Below, piece after piece: positions 6,685 through 14,266 of a stretch of DNA of 27,036 bases. The notes under the pieces were generated by a model, which searched no databases, was not told the origin of the DNA, and saw only the letters and a program-made list of their open reading frames with translations. This stretch comes from Clostridium sp. UBA3947. GTDB lineage: Bacteria > Bacillota > Clostridia > Clostridiales > Clostridiaceae. Each line of letters begins with the position of its first letter. The first letter of the stretch is position 1. The DNA is taken from the NCBI GenBank assembly GCA_002385545.1, contig DGDR01000024.1:4307-31342 (forward strand). Direction: 5' to 3'. Position numbers and translations under genes: made by a program.

Positions 6685-7215
6685 ATGAATATACCTAATA
6701 TTCTAACTTTGTTTAGGCTTTTTCTAATTCCAGTTTTTATACTAGTATTCTTTTCATCTGTAAAGAACAATTTTATATATGCTGTTTCAATATTCTTACT
6801 GGCAGGAGCCACAGATGTATTGGATGGATATATAGCAAGAAAGTATAATTTAGTAACAAAATGGGGTATGGTTATAGATCCCTTAGCCGATAAATTAATG
6901 CTATTAACGGTTCTGATATGCCTTGCTATCAAGGGCTATATTCCATTAATAGTAGTAATATTAATTGCGGTAAAAGATTCTCTTATGATAATATCTGGTG
7001 TATTTTTATACAAGAAAAACACCGTCATCCCAGCAAATATCTTTGGTAAGGCATCAACTCTTCTTTTTTATTTATCCATTTTTATGTTACCCATAAATAA
7101 ATACATTGGTAATATTGTGTTAAAGATAGCTGTTATTAGCGCCTTCGTAGCACTAATAAATTATAGCATAATATATTTTAAAAATAGGAAGCTAGAGAGT
7201 AACCCTTCCCAATAA
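6685..7215 (+). CDS. pgsA: CDP-alcohol phosphatidyltransferase (phosphatidylglycerophosphate synthase)
   Basis: A membrane protein of 176 residues with the full CDP-alcohol phosphatidyltransferase signature, DG-x2-AR-x8-G-x3-D-x3-D. Its residues are D44, D47, G48, A51, R52, G61, D65 and D69. Several hydrophobic helices flank it, from 7-24 to about 131-157. PgsA condenses CDP-diacylglycerol with glycerol-3-phosphate in the inner membrane, the first committed step to phosphatidylglycerol and cardiolipin. The N-terminal NIPNILTLFRLFLIP is typical of PgsA. It precedes malic enzyme by 23 bp, so the two probably form one transcript. The length and motif make PgsA more likely than the serine or cardiolipin relatives. 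Confidence 0.88.
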   Translation: MNIPNILTLFRLFLIPVFILVFFSSVKNNFIYAVSIFLLAGATDVLDGYIARKYNLVTKWGMVIDPLADKLMLLTVLICLAIKGYIPLIVVILIAVKDSLMIISGVFLYKKNTVIPANIFGKASTLLFYLSIFMLPINKYIGNIVLKIAVISAFVALINYSIIYFKNRKLESNPSQ

Positions 7216-7238
7216 ACTTTCTTGAAAGGAGACAAGTA

Positions 7239-8411
7239 ATGACTATTTATGAAGAGTCTTTAAACTATCACGAAAGAAAAAGAGGAAAAATAGAAATAGT
7301 GTCCAGAGCAGAGGTTAATAATTCAAAGGATTTAAGCTTAGCCTACACCCCTGGGGTAGCACAGCCCTGTTTAGAGATTGAAAAAAATCCCGATTTGGCT
7401 TATGTTTACACCCGAAGATGGAACACCATAGCAGTGGTTTCCGATGGTACTGCTGTTTTAGGCCTAGGTGATATTGGTCCCTTAGCTTCTCTTCCTGTTA
7501 TGGAAGGTAAGGCTGTTCTTTTTAAAACCTTTGGAGATGTAGATGCCTTTCCAATAATTATAAACTCTAAGGACCCAGATGAAATTGTTAATACTATCGC
7601 CAACATATCCTTATCCTTTGGTGGCATAAACTTAGAAGACATATCTGCACCTAGATGCTTTGAAATTGAAAAGAAATTAAAAGAGAGGGTTGATATCCCT
7701 GTATTCCACGACGACCAACACGGTACTGCCGTTGTAACTCTTGCAGCTCTTATAAACGCCTTAAAAATAGTAAAGAAGGAGCTAAAGGATTTAAAGGTAG
7801 TAATGAACGGTGCTGGTTCTGCTGGAGTAGCTATTACAAAATTACTCCTATCCTCTGGTGTTAAGAACATAATAATGTGTGATAGAAAAGGTGCTATATA
7901 CAAAGGAATGGAATATGGCAATGCCTCAAAGGCAGAAATAGCTGAAATTACTAATCCTGATAGACTCACTGGTTCCTTGGCAGATGTTATAAAGGGTGCA
8001 GACGTATTTATTGGTGTTTCTGCGCCTAACACTGTTACAGAAGAAATGGTTAAAACTATGAACAAGGATGCTATCATCTTTGCCATGGCCAATCCAACTC
8101 CAGAAATCTTCCCTGAGGATGCAAAAAGGGCTGGTGCTAGGATTGTTGGTACAGGTCGTTCTGATTTCCCTAACCAGATAAATAATGTACTAGCGTTCCC
8201 TGGTATATTTAGAGGAGCTTTAGATGTAAGAGCTAGAGACATAAACGAAGAAATGAAAATTGCTGCAGCCTATGCCATAGCAAATTCCATTAGCGATGAA
8301 GAATTAACAGAGGAATATATTATCCCTAAGGCCTTCGATATGAAGGTTCAAAAGGCTGTTGCCAAGGCTGTTAGCGAAGCTGCTGTAAATAGCGGTGTTG
8401 CTAGACTCTAG
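7239..8411 (+). CDS. NAD(P)-dependent malic enzyme
   Basis: Oxidative decarboxylation of malate to pyruvate with reduction of NAD(P). A protein of 390 residues, the short prokaryotic type without a phosphotransacetylase tail. Visible are the catalytic tyrosine Y36 in YTPGVA, the catalytic lysine K91 in MEGKAVLFK, metal ligands E133/D134 in NLEDI and D158/D159 in FHDDQHGT, and the dinucleotide-binding GAGSAG (191-196). NPTPEIFP and NQINN complete the family pattern. AAAGGAG lies 7 nt before ATG. It follows pgsA by 23 bp, and a terminator lies at 8520-8545. NAD versus NADP preference cannot be assigned from what I see. Confidence 0.95.
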   Translation: MTIYEESLNYHERKRGKIEIVSRAEVNNSKDLSLAYTPGVAQPCLEIEKNPDLAYVYTRRWNTIAVVSDGTAVLGLGDIGPLASLPVMEGKAVLFKTFGDVDAFPIIINSKDPDEIVNTIANISLSFGGINLEDISAPRCFEIEKKLKERVDIPVFHDDQHGTAVVTLAALINALKIVKKELKDLKVVMNGAGSAGVAITKLLLSSGVKNIIMCDRKGAIYKGMEYGNASKAEIAEITNPDRLTGSLADVIKGADVFIGVSAPNTVTEEMVKTMNKDAIIFAMANPTPEIFPEDAKRAGARIVGTGRSDFPNQINNVLAFPGIFRGALDVRARDINEEMKIAAAYAIANSISDEELTEEYIIPKAFDMKVQKAVAKAVSEAAVNSGVARL

Positions 8412-8418
8412 CAAAAAT

Positions 8419-8481
8419 CACTACGGCGCCTTTAGAAGTCAGATGTGAGAAGTCCAATCTTAAGGTAAATTTTACGTAGTG
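8419..8481. repeat. Inverted repeat enclosing a heptad outpost
   Basis: CACTACG (8419-8425) and CGTAGTG (8475-8481) face each other and flank three heptad units, GTCAGAT, GTGAGAA and GTCCAAT (8438-8458). The sequence around the right arm is itself a 7-bp inverted repeat (AAATTTT/AAAATTT, about 8467-8489). Non-coding, downstream of malic enzyme. Confidence 0.55.
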
Positions 8482-8519
8482 CAAAATTTATTAATTTTTA
8501 TAAAATAGGATATTACATA

Positions 8520-8545
8520 GGAGACTCTGTTACGAGTCTCCTTTA
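8520..8545. terminator. Terminator between convergent genes
   Basis: GGAGACTC (8520-8527) and GAGTCTCC (8534-8541) form a perfect 8-bp stem with a 6-nt loop, followed on the plus strand by TTTATT. It serves malic enzyme and perhaps the convergent aldehyde dehydrogenase. Confidence 0.75.
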
Positions 8546-8562
8546 TTCATGCATTTAGTATT

Positions 8563-9984
8563 TCAAAGTAGCTTCATAAGTATTTTAACTAGCTTATTGG
8601 TATTAGGCTTAAAGGGTGGATACAATAAGGAGGCAGTGTTAATAGACCCTTGCTTTAATACCGACCGCTCATGGGTGAAGGCCATGAAGCCATGGTAGCC
8701 ATGAGTTTTGCCTATACCGCTGTTGTTAAAACCACCAAAGGGCAAGTTTACGTTGCTTACGTGGAGGATTACATTATTAATACATACATCGCCAGATTCA
8801 GTGTTGCTTAATATTTCATTAATTGCCCTCTTATCCTTTCCAAAAATGTATAGGGCTAAGGGCTTAGGCTTAGACTTAATGTAAGCATAAACCTCCTTAA
8901 TATCCTCATAGGGTATAATAGGTAGCACTGGTCCAAAGATTTCCTCCTCCATAATCTCTGAATCTAGAGGTACCTTTGTCAACAAGGTTGGTGTAATAAG
9001 GTTCAAGGCTTCATCAAAGTTGCCACCGGAGGCTATTATTGCTCCCTTGCTCACTGCTTCTTCTATAAGACCTTTAATTCTTTCAAAATGCCTACTATTT
9101 ATTATACTGCTATATTTTAGGCCTTCCTTTGCCTTCATATCACCATAAAACTTATTAATATATTTCTTGGCAAGCTGTATAAACTCCTCTTCCTTGTCTT
9201 TAGGTATAAACAGATAGTCTGGAGCAACACAAATTTGGCCCCCATTCATGGTCTTACCCCATACTATCCTTTCAGCAGCCTTTTCCAAGTCTGCAGAAGA
9301 ATCTATAATTACAGGGGACTTTCCACCTAGTTCTAAAGTAACAGTAGCTAAGTTTTTAGCTGCTGCCGCCATAACCTTTCTACCAACAGCAGGACTACCT
9401 GTGAAAAATATATTATCAAAAGGGAGCTCTAGTAGCTTTTCAGCTATTCTATAATCTCCATCAAAAACTGCTACTTCATGGTCCTGAAAAACCTGAGCAA
9501 CTATATTTTTTATCAAATCCGTAGTATTGGGACTAAATTCCGAGGGCTTTAATATAACACAATTTCCTGCTGCCACCGCATAAATTAAAGGGTCTATTGC
9601 CAACTGAAAAGGGAAATTCCATGGAGATAATATTAGGGATACTCCCTTAGGCTCCCTTCTAATAAAGCTTTTAGATGTAATATGACTGAATGGTGTCCTA
9701 ACCCTCTTAGGCTTCATCCAATTATTTAGGTTTTTCAAGGAATGCTTTATGCTAGATATTAGGGGTACAATTTCAGTAACCAACACCTCTTCGTAGGGCT
9801 TCCTAAAATCCTTATAAATAGCCTCACCAATAGCTTCACTATTTTCTAGTATTACAGCCATTAGCCTCTTTAGCTTATCCTTTCTTTCCTTTGCAGTTGT
9901 CTGTCTTAGCTGATGCTTATACTCCTGCTGCAGCTTAAATATTCTAGAAATTTCATCAATTTGACCTTGAAGCTTTTCTTCCAT
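8563..9984 (-). CDS. Aldehyde dehydrogenase (class 3-like)
   Basis: A protein of 473 residues that oxidises aldehydes to acids with NAD(P). It has the oxyanion asparagine in SPWNFPF (N123), the catalytic glutamate in LELGGKSP (E218), the nucleophile in NGGQICVAP (C252), and the C-terminal LPFGGFNNSGIG. Length and sequence, including the hydrophobic C-terminus PFKPNTNKLVKILMKLL, fit the class 3 / fatty-aldehyde group (YwdH-like). The start is the ATG at 9982-9984 with GGGAGGTAGGA just upstream. The frame stays open for 25 more codons but runs into the terminator hairpin of the signal peptidase gene, so the longer form is unlikely. Single gene, convergent with malic enzyme. Confidence 0.92.
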   Translation of the reverse strand: MEEKLQGQIDEISRIFKLQQEYKHQLRQTTAKERKDKLKRLMAVILENSEAIGEAIYKDFRKPYEEVLVTEIVPLISSIKHSLKNLNNWMKPKRVRTPFSHITSKSFIRREPKGVSLILSPWNFPFQLAIDPLIYAVAAGNCVILKPSEFSPNTTDLIKNIVAQVFQDHEVAVFDGDYRIAEKLLELPFDNIFFTGSPAVGRKVMAAAAKNLATVTLELGGKSPVIIDSSADLEKAAERIVWGKTMNGGQICVAPDYLFIPKDKEEEFIQLAKKYINKFYGDMKAKEGLKYSSIINSRHFERIKGLIEEAVSKGAIIASGGNFDEALNLITPTLLTKVPLDSEIMEEEIFGPVLPIIPYEDIKEVYAYIKSKPKPLALYIFGKDKRAINEILSNTESGDVCINNVILHVSNVNLPFGGFNNSGIGKTHGYHGFMAFTHERSVLKQGSINTASLLYPPFKPNTNKLVKILMKLL

Positions 9985-10045
9985 AAGTCCTACCTCCCAA
10001 TAAAAATACACTGACTGTTTACTGCCTAATAAACTATAATACAGA

Positions 10046-10086
10046 AAAAAGCTAACCATAAGTTAGCTACCTATAGTTAGCTTTTT
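10046..10086 (-). terminator. Intrinsic terminator after signal peptidase I
   Basis: AAAAAGCTAAC (10046-10056) pairs with GTTAGCTTTTT (10076-10086), and the interior contains a further GTTAGC. Read on the minus strand it ends in a T run, 19 bp beyond the stop of the signal peptidase gene. Confidence 0.72.
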
Positions 10087-10104
10087 CATTAAAAATATTT
10101 CCTT

Positions 10105-10710
10105 TTAAAAAAACTTAAAATCCTTCAAAGGGAACACTCTCATAAAGGCCTTTCCTTGAACCTGGTCTAGGCTAACAGGACCAAAGTTCCTGCTGTCATC
10201 ACTTTCACTTCTATTATCACCCATTACAAAAATATATCCTTCTGGCACCTTGTACTTCTCATTAAGTCCCATAAAAGTTCCTGGCTCTGTTATTGTATCT
10301 TTAGGAAGATAATCCTCCTGAAGCTCTTGGCCGTTAAGATATACTTTGTTGTCCCTTATCTCTATCTCGTCTCCAGCTACAGCTATTACTCTTTTAATAA
10401 ATATATCATCATGAGCGTTATGAGATTCGAAAATTACAATTTCTCCTCTTTTGTAATTCTTGCTAAAACTGCTAATTCTATTTATAAACAAGACATCCTT
10501 TTCCTTTAAAGTAGGAAACATAGATCTACCTTCAACGTCAGCCCTAGCTACAACAAAGGTCTTAATAATAATAGCTATTATTACACAAATTGCAATAGAT
10601 ATGGCATATTCCTTGATGGTTTTTTCTATGGATTTGCTACTTCCTGTTTCAAGATTATCCTCAGCTAATACATCCAATACATCGTCTCTGTTATCATTGT
10701 TAATATCCAC
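10105..10710 (-). CDS. lepB: Signal peptidase I
   Basis: Membrane-bound serine protease that removes signal peptides from secreted preproteins. The protein has 201 residues. It has a cytosolic N-terminus of about 33 residues, one membrane anchor (about 34-56), the nucleophile S63 in GRSMFPTL, the general base K106 in IKRVIAVAGD, and the C-terminal box GDNRSESDDSRNFG. This is the single-anchor, SipS-like Gram-positive form. Its own promoter (10746-10774) and terminator suggest a single-gene unit, although speD lies 78 bp upstream in the same direction. Confidence 0.95.
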   Translation of the reverse strand: MDINNDNRDDVLDVLAEDNLETGSSKSIEKTIKEYAISIAICVIIAIIIKTFVVARADVEGRSMFPTLKEKDVLFINRISSFSKNYKRGEIVIFESHNAHDDIFIKRVIAVAGDEIEIRDNKVYLNGQELQEDYLPKDTITEPGTFMGLNEKYKVPEGYIFVMGDNRSESDDSRNFGPVSLDQVQGKAFMRVFPLKDFKFF

Positions 10711-10745
10711 TACGAATCACCTGCTCACATTATTCATATAAATTT

Positions 10746-10774
10746 AGTTTAATCCTATTAATTCTCTTTGTCAA
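10746..10774 (-). promoter_or_regulatory. Promoter of the signal peptidase gene
   Basis: Minus-strand TTGACA (10769-10774), a 17-bp spacer, then TAAACT (10746-10751). The -35 is perfect and the -10 weaker; the start codon is 36 bp downstream. Confidence 0.6.
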
Positions 10775-10788
10775 TTTCTCCATAATAG

Positions 10789-11607
10789 CTACTTATTAGA
10801 TAGGTTTATGCCATAAAATATCTCGGTCATTTCACTATTTAGTTTATCAATGATTATATTTCTTTCCTCTGCTGATAAGTCCTCTTCCTTTATTTCAAAA
10901 AGATAATTTGGTAAATCAATATCCTTAACCATCATCCTAGTGTGAAATATATTTGATTGATAAATATTCATATCTATTAGGTTATATTTATTGAGAGTTT
11001 CCTCAGAAATAAAATTTTGAATAGAATCTATATCATGATCAATATAATGCTTAAATCCATCCATATCTCTTGTAAAGCCTCTAACCTTATAGTCGATGGT
11101 TATTATATCTGAATCAAAACTACCTATTAAGAAATCTAAAGCCTTAAGTGGCGATATAGTTCCACAGGTAGAAACATCTATATCAACCCTGAAAGTACAA
11201 ATATTATTTTGCGGATGACTTTCCGGGTAAGTGTGTACCGTTACATGACTTTTGTCCAAATGTCCTACTATATTCTTTCTAATTGGCGTAAGTATTCCTC
11301 GATTACAGGATGGATCCACTACATATAGCGGCACCTCATCTTCAGAAATTAGCAAAGTAACGCTAGCTCCTTGAGGATCATAATCCTGCTTCGCTATGTT
11401 AAGCACGCTAGCTCCTATAATCTCGGTAACTTTAGTTAAAATATTAGTCAGCCTTTGAGAATTATACTGCTCGTCAATATACTCTATATACTTTTTACGA
11501 TCCTCATCGGTCTTCGTATAGCATATATCGTAGATATTGAAGCTTAAAGACTTTGTTAGATTGTTAAATCCATATAATTTCAATTTGCTTGACCTAGTTT
11601 CTCCCAA
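10789..11607 (-). CDS. speD: S-adenosylmethionine decarboxylase proenzyme (E. coli-type)
   Basis: Makes decarboxylated S-adenosylmethionine, the aminopropyl donor for spermidine. The protein has 272 residues and aligns along its length with the long E. coli-type enzyme. Landmarks are LYGFNNLTKSLSFNIYDICY at the N-terminus, DKSHVTVHTYPESHP around the self-cleavage site with S120 becoming the pyruvoyl group, and STCGTISPLKALDFLIG and YKVRGFTRD after it. This is not the short (about 126-residue) Bacillus form. The start is TTG with AGAGG about 10 nt upstream; an in-frame TAA directly before the TTG excludes a longer form. No spermidine synthase gene is next to it. Confidence 0.93.
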   Translation of the reverse strand: MGETRSSKLKLYGFNNLTKSLSFNIYDICYTKTDEDRKKYIEYIDEQYNSQRLTNILTKVTEIIGASVLNIAKQDYDPQGASVTLLISEDEVPLYVVDPSCNRGILTPIRKNIVGHLDKSHVTVHTYPESHPQNNICTFRVDIDVSTCGTISPLKALDFLIGSFDSDIITIDYKVRGFTRDMDGFKHYIDHDIDSIQNFISEETLNKYNLIDMNIYQSNIFHTRMMVKDIDLPNYLFEIKEEDLSAEERNIIIDKLNSEMTEIFYGINLSNK

Positions 11608-11639
11608 TTAACCATTCCTCTCTTCTATTTTAAATTTTG

Positions 11640-11670
11640 GTGCTTTATGTAAATATATTAAATAAAGCAC
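11640..11670 (-). promoter_or_regulatory. Stem-loop at the very 5' end of the speD transcript
   Basis: GTGCTTTAT (11640-11648) and ATAAAGCAC (11662-11670) form a 9-bp perfect stem with a 13-nt loop. The predicted transcription start, 7 bp after the -10 box, is about 11671, so the mRNA would begin with this hairpin. It could stabilise the 5' end or regulate speD. Confidence 0.5.
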
Positions 11671-11677
11671 AATTTTT

Positions 11678-11707
11678 ATTATACAATTTTTACAATGAAA
11701 TATGCAA
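11678..11707 (-). promoter_or_regulatory. Promoter of speD
   Basis: Minus-strand TTGCAT (11702-11707), an 18-bp spacer, then a perfect TATAAT (11678-11683). Confidence 0.6.
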
Positions 11708-11796
11708 GAAGAAATAGTTTAAGGTAAGTTGGAAATTATATATATTGAAGGGCACAATATTTTCAGCCACTAAATCTCAAGAACAGGAGTGAAACT

Positions 11797-12933
11797 ATGG
11801 ACTGGTATAAAGACTTTAGGCTAGTAGAAGACAAGGGTGAGTATACTGTAATTATTAATCTAAACCCCGAGTTTACTGAGTTTTCAGGCGACTTAGGCTC
11901 AGACATAAAGGAAAAGGTTCTTAACTTAGATGACCAAATTAGAAAATTCGTGAAGGATAAATTTGCTGATATTAAGGTATCTACAGTAAAGCTCCTAATA
12001 GGCTCCATGGTGGTGGCATCTATTCCATTTGCTACTAACGCTGTTACCGCTCATGCAGCCACAGCAACCTCAAGCAGTACCCAGCAAAGTGCTACCACCA
12101 AAGGTACTGTAACCGCAAGCAAGCTAAATGTTAGAAGCGGCCCTGGCACAAACTACGATAGCTTCCACACCCTATGGCAAGGAAATGTAGTACCGGTTAT
12201 TGGTGAATCTAACGGCTGGTATAAGATCCAGCTATCCAATGGTAAAATTGGTTGGGTAAGCGGAACCTATCTTCAAGTTTCAGGAACAGAGACACCGATA
12301 AAAGCCCTTTCTACCACTGGAACTGTCACTGCCAGCAAGCTCAATATGCGTTCTGGTCCTAGTACAGATTATTCTATCCTCCATACCTTATGGCAAGGAA
12401 ATACTGTTAAGGTTATCGGAGAATCCAATGGCTGGTACAAGATTCAGTTATCCAACGGTAACACTGGTTGGGTAAGCGGCGATTATCTTAAGCTGGGAAC
12501 CACAGCTACTCCTAGTACTCCTACACCTAGCACTCCAACTGCTACTAGCCGCCAGGAAAAGATTAATACCATCATTTCTACAGCTAAATCCTTGATTGGA
12601 ACGCCCTATGTTTGGGGTGGAGAATCCTTAGCAGAAGGTGGCTTTGACTGCTCTGGTCTAACCTATTATGTATTCAAAAAAGTAGGTATAAACTTAAATC
12701 GTGTTTCTGCAGACCAGGCAAAGCAGGGTACTACTGTTTCAAGATCTAATTTGCAGCCAGGAGACTTAGTTTTCTACTCCTTCCAAGGTACATCTAAAAT
12801 TGACCACGTAGGCATCTATATTGGAAACAACAAGATGATTCACAGTCCAAAGGCTGGCGACACAGTTAAAATCGCAGATATCTCTACCTCCTACTGGGAA
12901 AGCAGACTTGTTGTAGCTAAAAGAATGTTATAA
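11797..12933 (+). CDS. Cell-wall hydrolase with two SH3 domains and an NlpC/P60 peptidase
   Basis: A protein of 378 residues. It has an N-terminal soluble region (1-62), a hydrophobic signal/anchor segment (about 63-83) ending in a possible AHA-A cleavage site near 87, two bacterial SH3 repeats (about 103-161 and 175-233), a Thr/Pro linker (235-250), and an NlpC/P60 domain (about 255-378). The catalytic Cys is C285 in GGFDCSGL and the His H337 in KIDHVGIY, with H349 as the likely third member. Such enzymes cut gamma-D-Glu to diamino acid bonds in peptidoglycan. The two SH3 units are nearly identical in NGWYKIQLSNG. The charged region of about 60 residues before the signal is odd for a secreted protein. 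Start: AGGAGTG 7 nt before ATG. Confidence 0.92.
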   Translation: MDWYKDFRLVEDKGEYTVIINLNPEFTEFSGDLGSDIKEKVLNLDDQIRKFVKDKFADIKVSTVKLLIGSMVVASIPFATNAVTAHAATATSSSTQQSATTKGTVTASKLNVRSGPGTNYDSFHTLWQGNVVPVIGESNGWYKIQLSNGKIGWVSGTYLQVSGTETPIKALSTTGTVTASKLNMRSGPSTDYSILHTLWQGNTVKVIGESNGWYKIQLSNGNTGWVSGDYLKLGTTATPSTPTPSTPTATSRQEKINTIISTAKSLIGTPYVWGGESLAEGGFDCSGLTYYVFKKVGINLNRVSADQAKQGTTVSRSNLQPGDLVFYSFQGTSKIDHVGIYIGNNKMIHSPKAGDTVKIADISTSYWESRLVVAKRML

Positions 12934-12968
12934 AAGTCTCTATTTTAAAGCATCTTCAAAAAATATTT

Positions 12969-12999
12969 AGGTTTTTCTCAGCGCCGCTGAGAAAAACCT
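12969..12999. terminator. Near-perfect palindromic terminator between convergent genes
   Basis: AGGTTTTTCTCAGCG (12969-12983), one central C, then its exact reverse complement (12985-12999). The stem carries T5 on one side and A5 on the other, so it can act on both strands between the hydrolase and the ATPase gene. Confidence 0.7.
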
Positions 13000-13013
13000 T
13001 ATATTATTCTTTA

Positions 13014-14117
13014 TTAATTTTTATTTAAAGAAGCCTTAGTTTCTATATAGCTATCTATTCTTTCTTTAATCTTATCGACCTTGGTAAAGTCCATAGCCCT
13101 TGTATAGTATTGCTCTAGAGCATCATTTAAATCCTTTGCTGCTGACAAGGCAGTTATACCTTCTTTAATTCTCTTCTTATATCGTTTTCTAATATCGTCA
13201 AGTTTAGCAGCATACTTTTCGTCCGTTCCTGGTGTTACTGTAATTTCATACATATCCACTACTTCGTCATTATCTCTGTCAGGGAAATACTCGTGGGGTG
13301 CGGTACTGTCAAAGATAACTATATCCAATTCTCTCAAAAGCACCATATCTAAGCTCATTGGATCAAAGCCGCAATGATATATTTCTACATCAAAGCCTCT
13401 TTTTTCTGCCTGTGCTGCTAGCTTCTTCAGTAAGGATGATTTTCCCGTACCAGGACGGCCCTTTAAAAAGTATCTTTTTCCTATAGATTCTGTAATCGCT
13501 GGTAGGAAATCAACTGAGCCCATAGGTGTTGCAGCACCTAAGAAGCGATGCTTCACCACCGATTCCTTCCTTAATCTCTTGGCTCCAAAGAACTTTTCAG
13601 TAAGCTCTTCAGCTACAGCATTGGCCTTAGTAAAATCCATATTTTCTATATAAATTTTTTCCCACTCATCATGTATTCTCAAGGCAGCTGCAAACTTGCT
13701 ATAAGCTATCTGATAGCTACCTTCAATTTCTTCCGTAAGCTTAATTAGCTCCTCCTTATGCTCCTCTAGTTTGCTAGAATCTAAGGCTTCACTCATATCA
13801 ATATACTGCTCAATGAGCCCTGGAAGCTTAGCTTTTATAACATCTGGCTCCTTTCCGTTCACTACAGCAACCTTTAGCTTAGGAATAATCACGCCATCTA
13901 TTGATTCATTATCTCTTGCACTATTTAATATTTCAACATCGTAATCCTTTTTAATCCATTCATCAGCTAAGCTTCTTATCAGGGTAGACTTACCTGTTCC
14001 AGACCCGCCCTTTAATATAAATATTCTATCTAAGCCCTGCAGATTTGACTCGTATAGACTGAAAAATCCTCTAGAAGTATTTCCTTCTGCATAATAGTTT
14101 AAAACTTTTCCGGGCAT
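13014..14117 (-). CDS. ATPase with two tandem P-loop modules (PRK06851-like)
   Basis: A cytoplasmic protein of 367 residues with two Walker A motifs, GGSGTGKST (37-45) and GRPGTGKSS (220-228). The halves repeat the same order: RIFILKGGSGTGKSTLIRSL and DVEIL in the first against RYFLKGRPGTGKSSLLKKL and DVEIY in the second. Each half ends in a similar helix, ENMDFTKANAV and RAMDFTKVDKI. So the gene arose by internal duplication. It resembles the uncharacterised PRK06851 family of Firmicutes; its function is not known. The second P-loop is followed by LDIVIFDSTAPHE, a Walker B-like strand. Ends just after the palindromic terminator at 12969-12999. Start ATG at 14115-14117 with GGAGTG upstream. 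Confidence 0.82.
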   Translation of the reverse strand: MPGKVLNYYAEGNTSRGFFSLYESNLQGLDRIFILKGGSGTGKSTLIRSLADEWIKKDYDVEILNSARDNESIDGVIIPKLKVAVVNGKEPDVIKAKLPGLIEQYIDMSEALDSSKLEEHKEELIKLTEEIEGSYQIAYSKFAAALRIHDEWEKIYIENMDFTKANAVAEELTEKFFGAKRLRKESVVKHRFLGAATPMGSVDFLPAITESIGKRYFLKGRPGTGKSSLLKKLAAQAEKRGFDVEIYHCGFDPMSLDMVLLRELDIVIFDSTAPHEYFPDRDNDEVVDMYEITVTPGTDEKYAAKLDDIRKRYKKRIKEGITALSAAKDLNDALEQYYTRAMDFTKVDKIKERIDSYIETKASLNKN

Positions 14118-14199
14118 CCTCTTACACTCCTTATGGAATATTAAAATTCCTTCACTTCACATAATCAGCATATGCAATGGTGTACTAATTTGTGCAAAG

Positions 14200-14234
14200 G
14201 GCGTTTTATTTGCCAGATAGGCAAACAAAACGCC
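14200..14234 (-). terminator. Terminator after rubrerythrin
   Basis: GGCGTTTTATTTGCC (14200-14214), a 5-nt loop, and GGCAAACAAAACGCC (14220-14234) make a 15-bp stem. The single A/C mismatch on the plus strand becomes a G-U pair in the minus-strand RNA, which favours minus-strand use. The T run is weak. Confidence 0.65.
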
Positions 14235-14266
14235 ACTTTTAGTATAAGCCTTAAAAGCTATAACTA

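Noticed and set aside
7406..8242. Long open frame (about 278 codons) antisense to malic enzyme
   Set aside because: The plus strand carries a complete malic enzyme with all catalytic motifs; the antisense frame is a codon-usage shadow without family resemblance.
9984..10060. Longer aldehyde dehydrogenase start (25 extra codons)
   Set aside because: The extension crosses the preceding gene's terminator and has no ribosome site, whereas GGGAGGTAGGA precedes the internal ATG.
11608..11796. c-di-AMP (ydaO) riboswitch before the wall hydrolase
   Set aside because: Such riboswitches often precede wall hydrolases, but the gap is short, AT-rich and lacks the conserved core; only the speD promoter and hairpin are seen.
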